DNA of 64,000 nucleotides from Streptomyces sp. WAC 01529 (GTDB lineage: Bacteria > Actinomycetota > Actinomycetes > Streptomycetales > Streptomycetaceae), in contig NZ_CP029617.1 in assembly GCF_003945545.1 (NCBI RefSeq), forward strand, positions 1,685,001-1,749,000. Direction: 5' to 3'. Position 1 is the first letter of the stretch; the number at the start of each line of letters is the position of its first letter. The notes under the pieces were generated by a model that worked only from the letters and a program-made list of their open reading frames with translations, did not search any database and had not been told where the DNA came from. The position numbers and the translations under genes are program-made. Positions 41,462 through 49,474 of the stretch are shown piece after piece.

Positions 41462-42259
41462 TCAGACGCTCCCGTCGGGCGGGCCGTCGAGGATCTGCGC
41501 GGGGTCGTCGTAGCGCTGGTGGATGTAGGGCAGCAGCGCCTGCGCGCTGACGCGCTCCACTACGCGGCCCTGCTGGTCGGTGGTCTTCTCACCGATGGTG
41601 ATCTCCACGACCGCGCGCACCGGCAGGTCGGCCACGGGGTCGTACATCGACTCCCGCAGGACGACGTCGCCGGTGACGCTCTCCAGCTTGCGGACCTTCT
41701 CGTTGCGTACGCAGTGCACGAGCACCGGGTCCGCGTCGAAGCCCGAACCGTCCACGGCGGGCAGAAACTTGAAGTAGAAGTCCGTCCTGCGGGCCGGCTC
41801 CGGAAGCGGCAGGGCGCCGCCGACCGCGCCGCGCACCTCCACGAACGCGATGCCGTGCCGGGCCAGCGAGGCGCGGATGACCAGGCCGTCGCGGTCCACC
41901 TCGACCTCGCCGAGCTTCTTCGGTTCGCCGAACACCTCGCGCCCGCCGATCAGGGCCCGCTCATGGGTCATCGGCATCACCAGCGGATACCAGCCGGCCA
42001 CTCCCCCGTGCTCGGCGGCGACGGCCACCGAGCCCGCGCCCAGCGGATAGCCGGGCAGGTCGACCTTGCTGATGTTGGCCCGCACCAGGGGGCGGCCGGT
42101 GGGCTTCAGCGGCGGCGGCAGGACCGCCGCGACCGCGTCGGGATCGCTCTCCCAGACGGCGGCCACGCCCGTGGACCAGATTTCGGGAAGCCGGGAACTC
42201 GCGGTGCGCGCGGCGGCGATCTCCGCCTCGGTGCGCGCCCCGTACCGTACGCGTGCCAT
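41462..42259 (-). CDS. acetoacetate decarboxylase family protein
   Basis: 265-residue protein of the acetoacetate decarboxylase (ADC) fold. The family lysine pair occurs in FGEPKKLGEVEVDRDG; in true ADC the first of these Lys forms the Schiff base. LPGYPLGAGSVAVAA and PLVMPMTHERALIGGRE precede it and form the hydrophobic pocket. Many ADC-like proteins are not decarboxylases but aldolase-dehydratases, so the reaction is open. First gene of the operon; ATG 42259 with AAGGGTGG upstream. Divergent from a TetR gene across an operator palindrome. Confidence 0.85.
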   Translation of the reverse strand: MARVRYGARTEAEIAAARTASSRLPEIWSTGVAAVWESDPDAVAAVLPPPLKPTGRPLVRANISKVDLPGYPLGAGSVAVAAEHGGVAGWYPLVMPMTHERALIGGREVFGEPKKLGEVEVDRDGLVIRASLARHGIAFVEVRGAVGGALPLPEPARRTDFYFKFLPAVDGSGFDADPVLVHCVRNEKVRKLESVTGDVVLRESMYDPVADLPVRAVVEITIGEKTTDQQGRVVERVSAQALLPYIHQRYDDPAQILDGPPDGSV

Positions 42260-42310
42260 GTCGTACCACCCTTCGTCAGCGCGGACTCGGGCCCGCGACC
42301 GGGACTTGCG

Positions 42311-42377
42311 GGGGTCAGGCTTGCGAGGGGCAGGCCTGCCCCCGGGAGGGGTCAGGCTTGCGGGGGTCAGGCTTGCG
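42311..42377. repeat. three direct repeats GGGGTCAGGCTTGCG
   Basis: Exact 15-bp copies at 42311-42325, 42348-42362 and 42363-42377, the last two adjacent; between the first two is GGGGCAGGCCTGCCCC, a perfect palindrome (42327-42342). All lie in the 149-bp promoter region between the ADC-family and TetR genes. Confidence 0.75.
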
Positions 42378-42384
42378 GGAGTTC

Positions 42385-42399
42385 TGTAACACAGTTACA
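42385..42399. promoter_or_regulatory. TetR operator candidate TGTAACACAGTTACA
   Basis: Perfect inverted repeat TGTAAC-ACA-GTTACA ending 9 bp before the TetR start codon. The AT-rich palindrome stands out in the surrounding GC and has the size and position of an autoregulatory TetR operator controlling both divergent units. Confidence 0.75.
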
Positions 42400-42408
42400 A
42401 CAGGAGCC

Positions 42409-43044
42409 GTGAAGGGTAAAGAGACGCGTGGGCATCTCGTCCGGGAGGACGTCCTGGCCGCCGCCGAGCGCCTCGTGAAGCGGCACGGCCCCGAGACCCT
42501 GACGATGCGCGGGCTCGCCGCCGAGCTGGGCACCGCTGTCACCTCGATCTACTGGCACGTCGGCAACCGCGAGTCGCTCCTGGACGCCCTCGTCGAGCGC
42601 ACCCTCGCCGACCTCGGCGAGATCCACCCGGCCGGCCGCACCCCCGCCCGGCGCGTCGTCTCCGTGGCCCGCGCCCTGCGCCGCCAACTGCTCGACCACC
42701 CGCACCTCGTCGCGATGGTCCACGAACGCGGCCTCACCGAACGGATGTTCCTGCCCGCCCAGCGCTCCCTCGTCCACGAGGTGCACGAGGCGGGCCTGCG
42801 CGGCGCCCGCGCCGCCGACGCCGTGCGTGCCGTCCAGGTCCACGTCGTCGGCCACGTCCTGGTCGAGCGCAACCGTGAACGCGCCCCCGCGCAGCGCCCC
42901 GCCGAACAGGAGCCGTGGACGCGGGAGACGGCGGAGCAGGACGGCGCCCTCGCCCGCGCGCTGGCCGGACCCCTCGATCCGGAGGCCCTGTTCACCACCT
43001 CCGTCAAGGCTCTGGTGACGGGGCTTCTCGGACCGGGGACCTGA
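42409..43044 (+). CDS. TetR family transcriptional regulator
   Basis: 211-residue regulator. The N-terminal helix-turn-helix reads LVREDVLAAAERLVKRHGPE, LTMRGLAAELGTAVTSIYWH, VGNRESLLDALVERTLADLG. The C-terminal ligand domain is all-helical and Arg/Ala-rich with YmgD-like HPHLVAMVHERGLTERMFLP. GTG 42409 with AGGAG upstream. Divergent from the decarboxylase-family operon and preceded by a perfect palindrome, so it most likely represses that operon and itself, relieved by a pathway intermediate. Confidence 0.9.
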   Translation: MKGKETRGHLVREDVLAAAERLVKRHGPETLTMRGLAAELGTAVTSIYWHVGNRESLLDALVERTLADLGEIHPAGRTPARRVVSVARALRRQLLDHPHLVAMVHERGLTERMFLPAQRSLVHEVHEAGLRGARAADAVRAVQVHVVGHVLVERNRERAPAQRPAEQEPWTRETAEQDGALARALAGPLDPEALFTTSVKALVTGLLGPGT

Positions 43045-43075
43045 CTGTCGGTGGCGGCCCGTATCCTCATGGACC

Positions 43076-44071
43076 ATGCTCGAAGACCGCACGACCGCAG
43101 CGTCCGCCGCCACCTGGCCGGCCGCGTATCCAACGGGGTACGCGGTCGTCGACGTGGAGACCACCGGCCTGGCCCGCGACGACCGCATAGTGTCGGCCGC
43201 GGTCTACCGCGTGGGCGCCCAGGGCGAGATCGAGGACCACTGGTACACGCTGGTGAACCCCCAGCGCGACCCGGGCCCCGTCTGGATCCACGGCCTCACC
43301 AGCGAGATGCTCGCGGACGCGCCGCTCTTCAAGGACGTCGCCGAGGAGTTCGCGAGCCGCCTCGACGGCCGCGTCCTCGTCGCGCACAACGCGGTCTTCG
43401 ACTGGTCGATGATCGCCAGGGAGTACGCGCGCGCGGAGCGCACCGCCCCCGTGCGCCAGCGGCTGTGCACCATCGCGCTCTCCAAGGAGCTGGCGCTCCC
43501 GCTGCCCAACCACAAGCTGGAGTCCCTGGCCGCCCACTTCGGCGTCGAGCAGCGCCACGCGCACAACGCGCTGGACGACGCGCGCGTGCTCGCCGAGGCG
43601 TTCCGCCCGAGTCTGCACGCGGCGGCCGGCGGCAATGTGCGCCTGCCGCTCCTGGAGTGCCGCCCGCTCACCGAGTGGTCCGACGGCGCGCCCCGCATCG
43701 TCCGGCAGTCGACGGGCCCCGCGCCCTCCTCGTCCTACCGGCCCGTCAGTTGGCGGCCCTCGCGCAAGCGGCCGCCGTGCCCGTACCCGAACCCGGGACG
43801 TTACGAATCGGGCAAACCGCTCAAGCAGGGCATGCGGGTGGCGTTCTCCGGAGACACCTCCGTGGAGCGCGACCTCCTTGAGGACCGGGCGGTCGAGGCG
43901 GGCCTGCACATCGCGACGAGCGTGTCGCGCCTCACCAGCCTGCTCGTCACGAACGACCCGGACTCGGGCACCTCCAAGACCGTCAAGGCGCGCCAGTTCG
44001 GCACGCCGGTGATCGACGAGGCCGCCTTCGGCCAGCTCCTCCAGGATGTGGCGCCCGCGGCGGAGTCCTAA
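43076..44071 (+). CDS. DEDDh 3'-5' exonuclease with BRCT domain
   Basis: 331-residue DnaQ-like exonuclease. Exo I YAVVDVETTGLARDDRIV (D-x-E), Exo II LVAHNAVFDWSMI, Exo III AHNALDDARVLAEAF with the general-base His of the DEDDh type. After a disordered linker (residues 190-235, with a Tyr/Pro-rich stretch) a C-terminal BRCT domain starts at GMRVAFSGDTSVERDLLEDR and ends near TPVIDEAAFGQLL. It resembles the proofreading/repair exonucleases fused to BRCT in actinobacteria. ATG 43076 follows TATCCT by 8 nt, so it may be leaderless. 31 bp after the TetR gene. Confidence 0.88.
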   Translation: MLEDRTTAASAATWPAAYPTGYAVVDVETTGLARDDRIVSAAVYRVGAQGEIEDHWYTLVNPQRDPGPVWIHGLTSEMLADAPLFKDVAEEFASRLDGRVLVAHNAVFDWSMIAREYARAERTAPVRQRLCTIALSKELALPLPNHKLESLAAHFGVEQRHAHNALDDARVLAEAFRPSLHAAAGGNVRLPLLECRPLTEWSDGAPRIVRQSTGPAPSSSYRPVSWRPSRKRPPCPYPNPGRYESGKPLKQGMRVAFSGDTSVERDLLEDRAVEAGLHIATSVSRLTSLLVTNDPDSGTSKTVKARQFGTPVIDEAAFGQLLQDVAPAAES

Positions 44072-44192
44072 CCGCACAGACGTTCAACGCCTTCCCCGAC
44101 CAGCCGCGCGCCCGGCGTCAGACGGGTGATTGCGGGCGACTCGCCCGCCGACCGCTCGCCCCGCGCCGCCGCGGCGCCGCACCCTGTGGCGC

Positions 44193-44426
44193 ATGGCACG
44201 TTGCGAGGTCTGCGGAAACGACTACGGCATGTCCTTTGAAGTGCACGCGCAAGGCTCGGTGCACGTCTTCGACTGCTTCTCCTGCGCCATCCACCGCATG
44301 GCGCCCATCTGCGAGCACTGCCGGTGCCGCATCATCGGCCAGGGCGTCGAGGTGGAAGGCCACTGGTACTGCGGCGCCCACTGCTCACGCGCGGAGGGGC
44401 GGGTGGGCATCGTCGACAAGGTCTGA
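44193..44426 (+). CDS. mini zinc-ribbon/LIM-like protein
   Basis: 77-residue cytoplasmic protein dominated by metal ligands: ARCEVCGNDYG (CxxC), FDCFSCAIHRM (CxxC..H), PICEHCRCRIIGQG (CxxC.C), and WYCGAHCSRAEG (CxxxC). Two treble-clef or LIM-like zinc fingers are likely; the last pattern ICEHCRCRIIGQGVEVEGHW closely follows LIM-finger spacing. I do not know a role; protein or nucleic-acid adaptor is plausible. Start ATG 44193 without clear ribosome site. The 121-bp gap upstream has a GCGGGCGACTCGCCCGC hairpin (44137-44153). Confidence 0.7.
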   Translation: MARCEVCGNDYGMSFEVHAQGSVHVFDCFSCAIHRMAPICEHCRCRIIGQGVEVEGHWYCGAHCSRAEGRVGIVDKV

Positions 44427-44473
44427 GCGACCCCACGTCCCGGCACCCCACGACCGAGTTGTACCGTCGTGGG

Positions 44474-45268
44474 GTGTACCGCTTCCTCCTGACCCGGCAG
44501 TGGGTGATCCTCACCCTCATCGGCCTCGTTCTCATCCCCGTGATGGTCGAGCTGGGTTTCTGGCAGCTGCACCGGCACGAGCACCGCGTCGCGCAGAACG
44601 AGCGGATCTCCAAGGCGCTGGCCGCCGACCCGGTCCCGGCCGAGCGGCTGACCTCCCCCGGCCACGAGGTGCCGAGGACGGATCTGTACCGCCGGGTGAG
44701 CGCCAAGGGGACGTTCGACACGGAGCACGAGGTCGTCGTGCGGCGCCGCACCAACTCCGACGACGAGGTCGGCTTCCACGTCCTGACCCCGTTCGTCCTG
44801 GACGACGGCAAGGTCCTGCTCGTCAACCGCGGCTGGATCCCCGCCGACGGCCCGCAGACCGCCTTCCCTAAGATCCCCGGCGCCCCCAAGGGCGAGGTCA
44901 CCGTCACCGGCCGTCTGATGGCCGACGAGACCTCCGCGGCCAGCGGCATCAAGGACGTCCGCGGCCTGCCGGACCGTCAGATCATGCTGATCAGCAGCGG
45001 GCAGCAGGCCGACAGCCTCGGCAAGCAGGTCCTCGGCGGCTACATCGAGCAGACCTCGCCCGAGCCCCGCGACGGCTCCCCCGAGCTGATCGGCGAGCCC
45101 GACCACAGCGGCATCGGCGCGCACATGGCGTACGCGGTCCAGTGGTGGCTGTTCGCCGCGGGCGTCCCGGTCGGCTGGGTGGTCCTGGTCCGCAGGGAGC
45201 GCCGCGACCGCGCCGCCGCCGCACAGGCGCCCGCTGCCGAAGCGGAAACGGCACCCGCGAGCGCCTAG
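44474..45268 (+). CDS. SURF1 family cytochrome oxidase assembly protein
   Basis: 264-residue membrane protein of the SURF1/Shy1 family, which assists haem insertion into cytochrome c oxidase (aa3). Two membrane helices flank an outer domain: QWVILTLIGLVLIPVMVELG at the N-terminus and YAVQWWLFAAGVPVGWVVLV at the C-terminus. Typical stretches are LGFWQLHRHEHR, LVNRGWIPADGPQ and GAPKGEVTVTGRL. GTG start 44474 lies 6 nt behind TACCGT (44462-44467), so probably leaderless. The tail is Ala/Glu-rich. No oxidase genes nearby. Confidence 0.88.
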   Translation: MYRFLLTRQWVILTLIGLVLIPVMVELGFWQLHRHEHRVAQNERISKALAADPVPAERLTSPGHEVPRTDLYRRVSAKGTFDTEHEVVVRRRTNSDDEVGFHVLTPFVLDDGKVLLVNRGWIPADGPQTAFPKIPGAPKGEVTVTGRLMADETSAASGIKDVRGLPDRQIMLISSGQQADSLGKQVLGGYIEQTSPEPRDGSPELIGEPDHSGIGAHMAYAVQWWLFAAGVPVGWVVLVRRERRDRAAAAQAPAAEAETAPASA

Positions 45269-45337
45269 GGCCCCTCCGGCGGTGCGCCCTCGCCGCCCTT
45301 CCGATTGACAAGGGCCTTGCCCGGGAACCCGTTCTGC

Positions 45338-47122
45338 GTGTCCCGTCCAATCGAAGATTACGCGCTCATCGGCGACCACCAGACCGCCGCCCTCATCGCC
45401 AGGGACGGCTCCCTGGACTGGCTCTGCCTGCCCCGATTCGACTCCGCCGCCTGTTTCGCCGCGCTGCTCGGCGACGAGGAGAACGGCCACTGGCGCATCG
45501 CCCCCAAGGGCGCGGACTCCTGCTCCCGCCGCGCCTACCGCCGTGACTCCCTCGTTCTCGACACCGAGTGGGAGACCGAGGAAGGCTCCGTCCGCGTCAC
45601 CGACTTCATGCCGCAGCGTGACCGCTCCCCCGATGTCGTACGCATCGTCGAAGGTCTCAAGGGCAGCGTCACCCTTCAGAGCACGCTGCGGCTCCGCTTC
45701 GACTACGGCTCGGTCGTGCCGTGGATGCGCAAGGTGGACGGCCACCGCGTCGCCGTCGCCGGGCCCGACTCCGTCTGGCTGCGCAGCGAACCGCCCGTGC
45801 GCACCTGGGGCCGCGACTTCGGCACCCACTCCGAGTTCACCGTCGAGGAGGGGGAGAAGGTGGCGTTCGTCCTCACCTGGCACCCCTCGCACGAGCCGCG
45901 CCCGCCCCTCGTCGACCCGCACGAGTCGCTGCGCGAGAGCCTTCACGACTGGCGCGCCTGGGCCTCCCGCTGTCAGTACGACGGCCCGCACCGCGACGCG
46001 GTCATACGCTCCCTGATCACCCTCAAGGCGCTCACCTACGCCCCGACCGGCGGTGTCGTGGCCGCCCCCACCACCTCCCTGCCCGAGGAGCTCGGCGGTG
46101 TACGCAACTGGGACTACCGCTTCTGCTGGCTGCGCGACTCCACCCTCACCCTCGGCGCCCTGCTCCTCGCCGGCTATCTGGAGGAGGCCGAGGCGTGGCG
46201 CGACTGGCTGCTGCGGGCGGTCGCGGGCAACGCCGCCGACCTCCAGATCGTGTACGGCCTCGCGGGTGAACGGCGCCTTCCGGAGTACGAGATCCCGTGG
46301 CTGCCGGGCTATGAGGGCTCGGCCCCCGTGCGCATCGGCAACGAAGCCGTGGAGCAGCTTCAGCTCGATGTGTACGGCGAGGTCGTCGACTCCCTCGCCC
46401 TCGCGCACCGCTCGGGCCTCGCCCGCCGCCCGCAGGCCTGGAACCTCCAGCTGTGCCTCCTGGAGTTCCTGCGCGACAAGTGGCGCGAGCCCGACCAGGG
46501 GCTGTGGGAGGTGCGCGGCCCGCGCCGCCACTTCGTGTACTCGAAGGTCATGGTGTGGGTCGCCGCCGACCGCGCGGTGCGCGCCCTGGAGGAGGACCCG
46601 GAGCTGCCCGGCGACGCGGACCGCTGGCGCGAGCTGCGCGACGAGGTCCACCGCGAGGTGTGCGAGAAGGGCTACGACCCGGAGCGCAACACCTTCACGC
46701 AGTCCTACGGCTCCACCGAACTGGACGCCTCACTGCTGCTCATCCCGCACACCGGCTTCCTGCCGCCCGACGACCCGCGCGTCATCGGCACGATCGACGC
46801 GGTCCGCGCGGACCTCACCCACCACGGTCTGCTGCGCCGCTACACCTCCGACCAGGAGGAGATCGACGGTCTGCCGGGGACGGAGGGCACCTTCATCGTC
46901 TGCTCGTTCTGGCTGGTGGACGCCCTGCACATGACGGGGCGCAAGAAGGAGGCGCACGAACTGTTCGAGCACCTGGTGTCACTCACCAACGACGTGGGGC
47001 TGCTCGCGGAGGAGTACGACCCGGTCTCCGGCCGCCAGCTGGGCAACTTCCCGCAGGCGTTCAGCCACATCGGCCTGGTGAACACCGCTCTCGCGCTCTT
47101 CTCCGAGGACACGGAAGGATAG
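45338..47122 (+). CDS. glycoside hydrolase family 15 protein
   Basis: 594-residue cytoplasmic enzyme of the GH15 family (glucoamylase or trehalase). N-terminal beta-sandwich begins RPIEDYALIGDHQTAALIAR, DGSLDWLCLPRFDSAACFAA; the (alpha/alpha)6 barrel carries GVRNWDYRFCWLRDSTLTLG with the substrate-binding W-R-D, and the general base region EYDPVSGRQLGNFPQAFSHI (Glu at EE-Y-D). The pattern matches the trehalose-hydrolysing subgroup known from mycobacteria, but glucoamylase is also possible. Start is taken as GTG 45338; an in-frame TTG lies 33 nt upstream. Confidence 0.88.
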   Translation: MSRPIEDYALIGDHQTAALIARDGSLDWLCLPRFDSAACFAALLGDEENGHWRIAPKGADSCSRRAYRRDSLVLDTEWETEEGSVRVTDFMPQRDRSPDVVRIVEGLKGSVTLQSTLRLRFDYGSVVPWMRKVDGHRVAVAGPDSVWLRSEPPVRTWGRDFGTHSEFTVEEGEKVAFVLTWHPSHEPRPPLVDPHESLRESLHDWRAWASRCQYDGPHRDAVIRSLITLKALTYAPTGGVVAAPTTSLPEELGGVRNWDYRFCWLRDSTLTLGALLLAGYLEEAEAWRDWLLRAVAGNAADLQIVYGLAGERRLPEYEIPWLPGYEGSAPVRIGNEAVEQLQLDVYGEVVDSLALAHRSGLARRPQAWNLQLCLLEFLRDKWREPDQGLWEVRGPRRHFVYSKVMVWVAADRAVRALEEDPELPGDADRWRELRDEVHREVCEKGYDPERNTFTQSYGSTELDASLLLIPHTGFLPPDDPRVIGTIDAVRADLTHHGLLRRYTSDQEEIDGLPGTEGTFIVCSFWLVDALHMTGRKKEAHELFEHLVSLTNDVGLLAEEYDPVSGRQLGNFPQAFSHIGLVNTALALFSEDTEG

Positions 47123-47127
47123 GGGCC

Positions 47128-47883
47128 ATGGATCTTGGACTGAAAGACCGTGTCTACGTGGTCACCGGCGCCACCCGCGGCCTCGGCAACGCCACCGCGC
47201 GCGAGCTGGTCGCCGACGGCGCGAAGGTCGTCGTCACCGGCCGCGACGAGAAGACCGTCGCCGAGGCGGCCGCCGAACTCGGCCCGAACGCGGTGGGCGT
47301 CGCCGCCGACAACGCCGACCCGGCCGTCGCGGAGCAACTGATCGCGGCGGCCCGCGAACACTTCGGCGGCTTCGACGGCGTACTGATCAGCGTCGGCGGG
47401 CCCGCGCCCGGCTTCGCCGCGGACAACACCGACGAGCAGTGGCAGGCCGCCTTCGACTCGGTCTTCCTCGGCGCGGTGCGGCTCGCCCGCACCGCCGCCG
47501 CGGAGCTGCGCGAGGGCGGCGTCATCGCGTTCGTGCTGTCCGGTTCGGTGTACGAGCCGATCGCGGGCCTGACGATCTCGAACGGCCTGCGCCCGGGGCT
47601 CGCCGGGTTCGCCAAGTCCCTCGCGAGTGAGGTCGGCCCGCGCGGCATCCGCGTCCTCGGGGTGCTGCCCGGCCGCATCGCCACCGACCGCATGCGCCAG
47701 CTCGACGGGCTCTCCCCCGACCCGGAGGGGACCCGCGCCGCCAACGAGGCGGGCATCCCGCTGCGCCGCTACGGCACGCCGGAGGAGTTCGGCCGCACGG
47801 CGGCGTTCCTGCTCTCGCCCGCCGCCTCGTATCTGACGGGGATCATGGTGCCGGTGGACGGCGGCGCGCGCAGGGGCTTCTGA
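47128..47883 (+). CDS. SDR family oxidoreductase
   Basis: 251-residue short-chain dehydrogenase. Cofactor motif VVTGATRGLGNATARELVAD with TGRDEKTVA after it (Arg favours NADPH); the NAG motif is altered to LISVGGPAPGF; the catalytic Ser is in VLSGSVYEP but the usual Tyr-x-x-x-Lys is replaced around ISNGLRPGLAGFAKSLASEV, where Tyr is missing (Asn/Leu) and Lys kept. This fits the divergent SDR group seen in many Streptomyces. Start ATG 47128, 5 bp after the GH15 stop, AGGGG upstream: likely cotranscribed. Substrate unknown. Confidence 0.85.
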   Translation: MDLGLKDRVYVVTGATRGLGNATARELVADGAKVVVTGRDEKTVAEAAAELGPNAVGVAADNADPAVAEQLIAAAREHFGGFDGVLISVGGPAPGFAADNTDEQWQAAFDSVFLGAVRLARTAAAELREGGVIAFVLSGSVYEPIAGLTISNGLRPGLAGFAKSLASEVGPRGIRVLGVLPGRIATDRMRQLDGLSPDPEGTRAANEAGIPLRRYGTPEEFGRTAAFLLSPAASYLTGIMVPVDGGARRGF

Positions 47884-47931
47884 CAGCGGAGGCGCGCAGG
47901 CCCGCGGGGCCGGCGGGGGTTCGTGCGAGGG

Positions 47932-48510
47932 TCAACTCACGCGCTCGGCGCGGTGCTTGACCCCGCGCAGCCGCACCGTGGCGGGCAGGCTCGCCAGGCC
48001 CGCCGAATCGCGGGCGGGCGCGAGGACCTCCGCGGAGAACCGGTGCAGCGCCTCGGACGGCGTGGCGTCCGGGGCGAGCACGAGGTCCACGCGCGCCCGC
48101 GGTGTGCCGCGCCGTCCGGTCAGGGCGGTGCGGGCCCGCTCGACGCCGTCCAGCGCCTCGGCCTCCCCGGCCAGTACGTCCTCCATGGCACGCCCGCGCA
48201 CCAGCGCGCCCTCGCCGTCCCCGGTCGCCACCAGGACCTCCGCGAGGCGGCGCCTGCGCAGCTGCGCCGAGAGCCACCACAGGGCGAGCAGGACGATCAC
48301 GGCGAGAGCGGCGATGACCGCGGGCCAGAACCATCCCTCGTCCCGCCAGCGCGTCCGCTCGGCGGTGCTGAGCAGGACGTCGTGCCGCCCGTCGTGGAGC
48401 CACCACGAGGGCGGCGAGGCGCCGAGTCCGATGGCGAGGACCGAGCCGCCGAGGACGAGCAGGACGAGTCCGGCCAGGGCCAGGAGCACGCGGTTGACCG
48501 TGCGCGGCAT
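47932..48510 (-). CDS. amaP: AmaP-like alkaline shock membrane anchor
   Basis: 192-residue membrane protein similar to AmaP, which anchors Asp23 to the membrane in staphylococci. Two helices: VNRVLLALAGLVLLVLGGSV and WFWPAVIAALAVIVLLALWW; then Arg-rich LRRRRLAEVLV and a C-terminal beta-alpha-beta module (RARVDLVLAPDATPSEALHR, LPATVRLRGVKH). Last gene of the Asp23 cluster. ATG 48510 has AAGGGG 8 nt upstream, 5 bp after the DUF6286 stop. Confidence 0.78.
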   Translation of the reverse strand: MPRTVNRVLLALAGLVLLVLGGSVLAIGLGASPPSWWLHDGRHDVLLSTAERTRWRDEGWFWPAVIAALAVIVLLALWWLSAQLRRRRLAEVLVATGDGEGALVRGRAMEDVLAGEAEALDGVERARTALTGRRGTPRARVDLVLAPDATPSEALHRFSAEVLAPARDSAGLASLPATVRLRGVKHRAERVS

Positions 48511-48515
48511 CGCGC

Positions 48516-49130
48516 TCACCCCTTCCTTCCCGGCCGGGCGACATGGACCGAGAGCCTGGGGGCGCGCTCCAGGCCGAGGTCACGGATGCCCTCGGCCAGC
48601 GTGGCGTCCAGGTCGCCGCGTACGTCGTCGAGTTCACGGAAGTGCGAGACCGCCCGCACGTCCACCTTGGAGCGCGTCATGCGGACCCGCGCGGACTGCA
48701 CGCCGGACACGTCAGCGGCGCGGTCGCGCAGCACGGTGGCGGCGGCGTCGCGGTACAGCCCGGCGCGTACGCCGGAGTCGGTGCGCCGCATCGGCAGCAG
48801 CGCGCGCTGGCCCGGGGTCGCGGCGAGCACGAGGAGCCAGAGTCCGGCGAGGGCGGCGACGGCGGCCCCGGCGAGCACCGCCGTGTCGTCGAGGGGCCGG
48901 TCGGCGAGGCGGTGGGCGAGTTCGCGCCGCCACCACATCGCGGGGTGGTCGGCCCGCACGGCGACGACGTCGTACAGGAGGAGCCCCGCGCCGCCCAGGA
49001 CCAGCAGGGCGAGGAGGGCTGCGGGGCCCCGGCGCGGCGACCAGAACCGGGAGGCCTTGGTGGCGGACTCGTCGCCCGAGAGCGTGGGCAGCGGGTGGGG
49101 GGTGGCGCCGCTCCGCGGAGGTTCGGTCAT
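48516..49130 (-). CDS. DUF6286 membrane protein of Asp23 cluster
   Basis: 204-residue membrane protein, DUF6286 type. A disordered N-terminus is followed by helices GPAALLALLVLGGAGLLLYD and AVLAGAAVAALAGLWLLVLA, then a soluble C-terminal domain with ARVRMTRSKVDVRAVSHFRE and LSVHVARPG. Start ATG 49130 overlaps the stop of the Asp23-family gene upstream (ATGA 49127-49130). It has the layout of AmaP (two helices plus Asp23-like tail) and probably fulfils a related anchoring role. Confidence 0.78.
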   Translation of the reverse strand: MTEPPRSGATPHPLPTLSGDESATKASRFWSPRRGPAALLALLVLGGAGLLLYDVVAVRADHPAMWWRRELAHRLADRPLDDTAVLAGAAVAALAGLWLLVLAATPGQRALLPMRRTDSGVRAGLYRDAAATVLRDRAADVSGVQSARVRMTRSKVDVRAVSHFRELDDVRGDLDATLAEGIRDLGLERAPRLSVHVARPGRKG

Positions 49131-49471
49131 CGTGTCCTCCCCTGTGCCGCGGCGCGGACCCGCGCCGAGTGCAGCCGCTCCACCTGGACCACCACCTCGG
49201 GCACGTCCATTCCCGCCAACGTCCTCACCCGCTCGGTGACTTGATGGCGCACGGCACCGCACTGGCGGCCGATGTCGCACGGGTAGTCCAGTTCGAGGCT
49301 GACGCGGACGCGGGCGCTGTCGTGGCGTACCGAGACCGTGGCGTGCGGCGGGGAGCCGTCGGCGGGCACGGTCCCCACCGCCTCGCGCGCCGCCCGTGCG
49401 GCGATCTTCGCGACGACCCGGTCCGCGATCCGGGTGGCGCCGCGTTCCCCGGGCGCGACCTGTGGCGCCAC
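49127..49471 (-). CDS. Asp23/Gls24 family protein, short copy
   Basis: 114-residue soluble protein of the alkaline shock (Asp23/Gls24) family. IADRVVAKIAARAAREAVGT matches the family N-terminal helix, followed by beta strands ATVSVRHDSARVRVSLELDY and the second helix/strand VRHQVTERVRTLAGMDVPEV, VVQVERLH. Family members polymerise under the membrane and respond to envelope stress. Two Cys (CDIGRQC) are unusual for the family. GTG 49471, 3 bp after the small membrane gene. Confidence 0.82.
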   Translation of the reverse strand: MAPQVAPGERGATRIADRVVAKIAARAAREAVGTVPADGSPPHATVSVRHDSARVRVSLELDYPCDIGRQCGAVRHQVTERVRTLAGMDVPEVVVQVERLHSARVRAAAQGRTR

Positions 49472-49474
49472 CGC

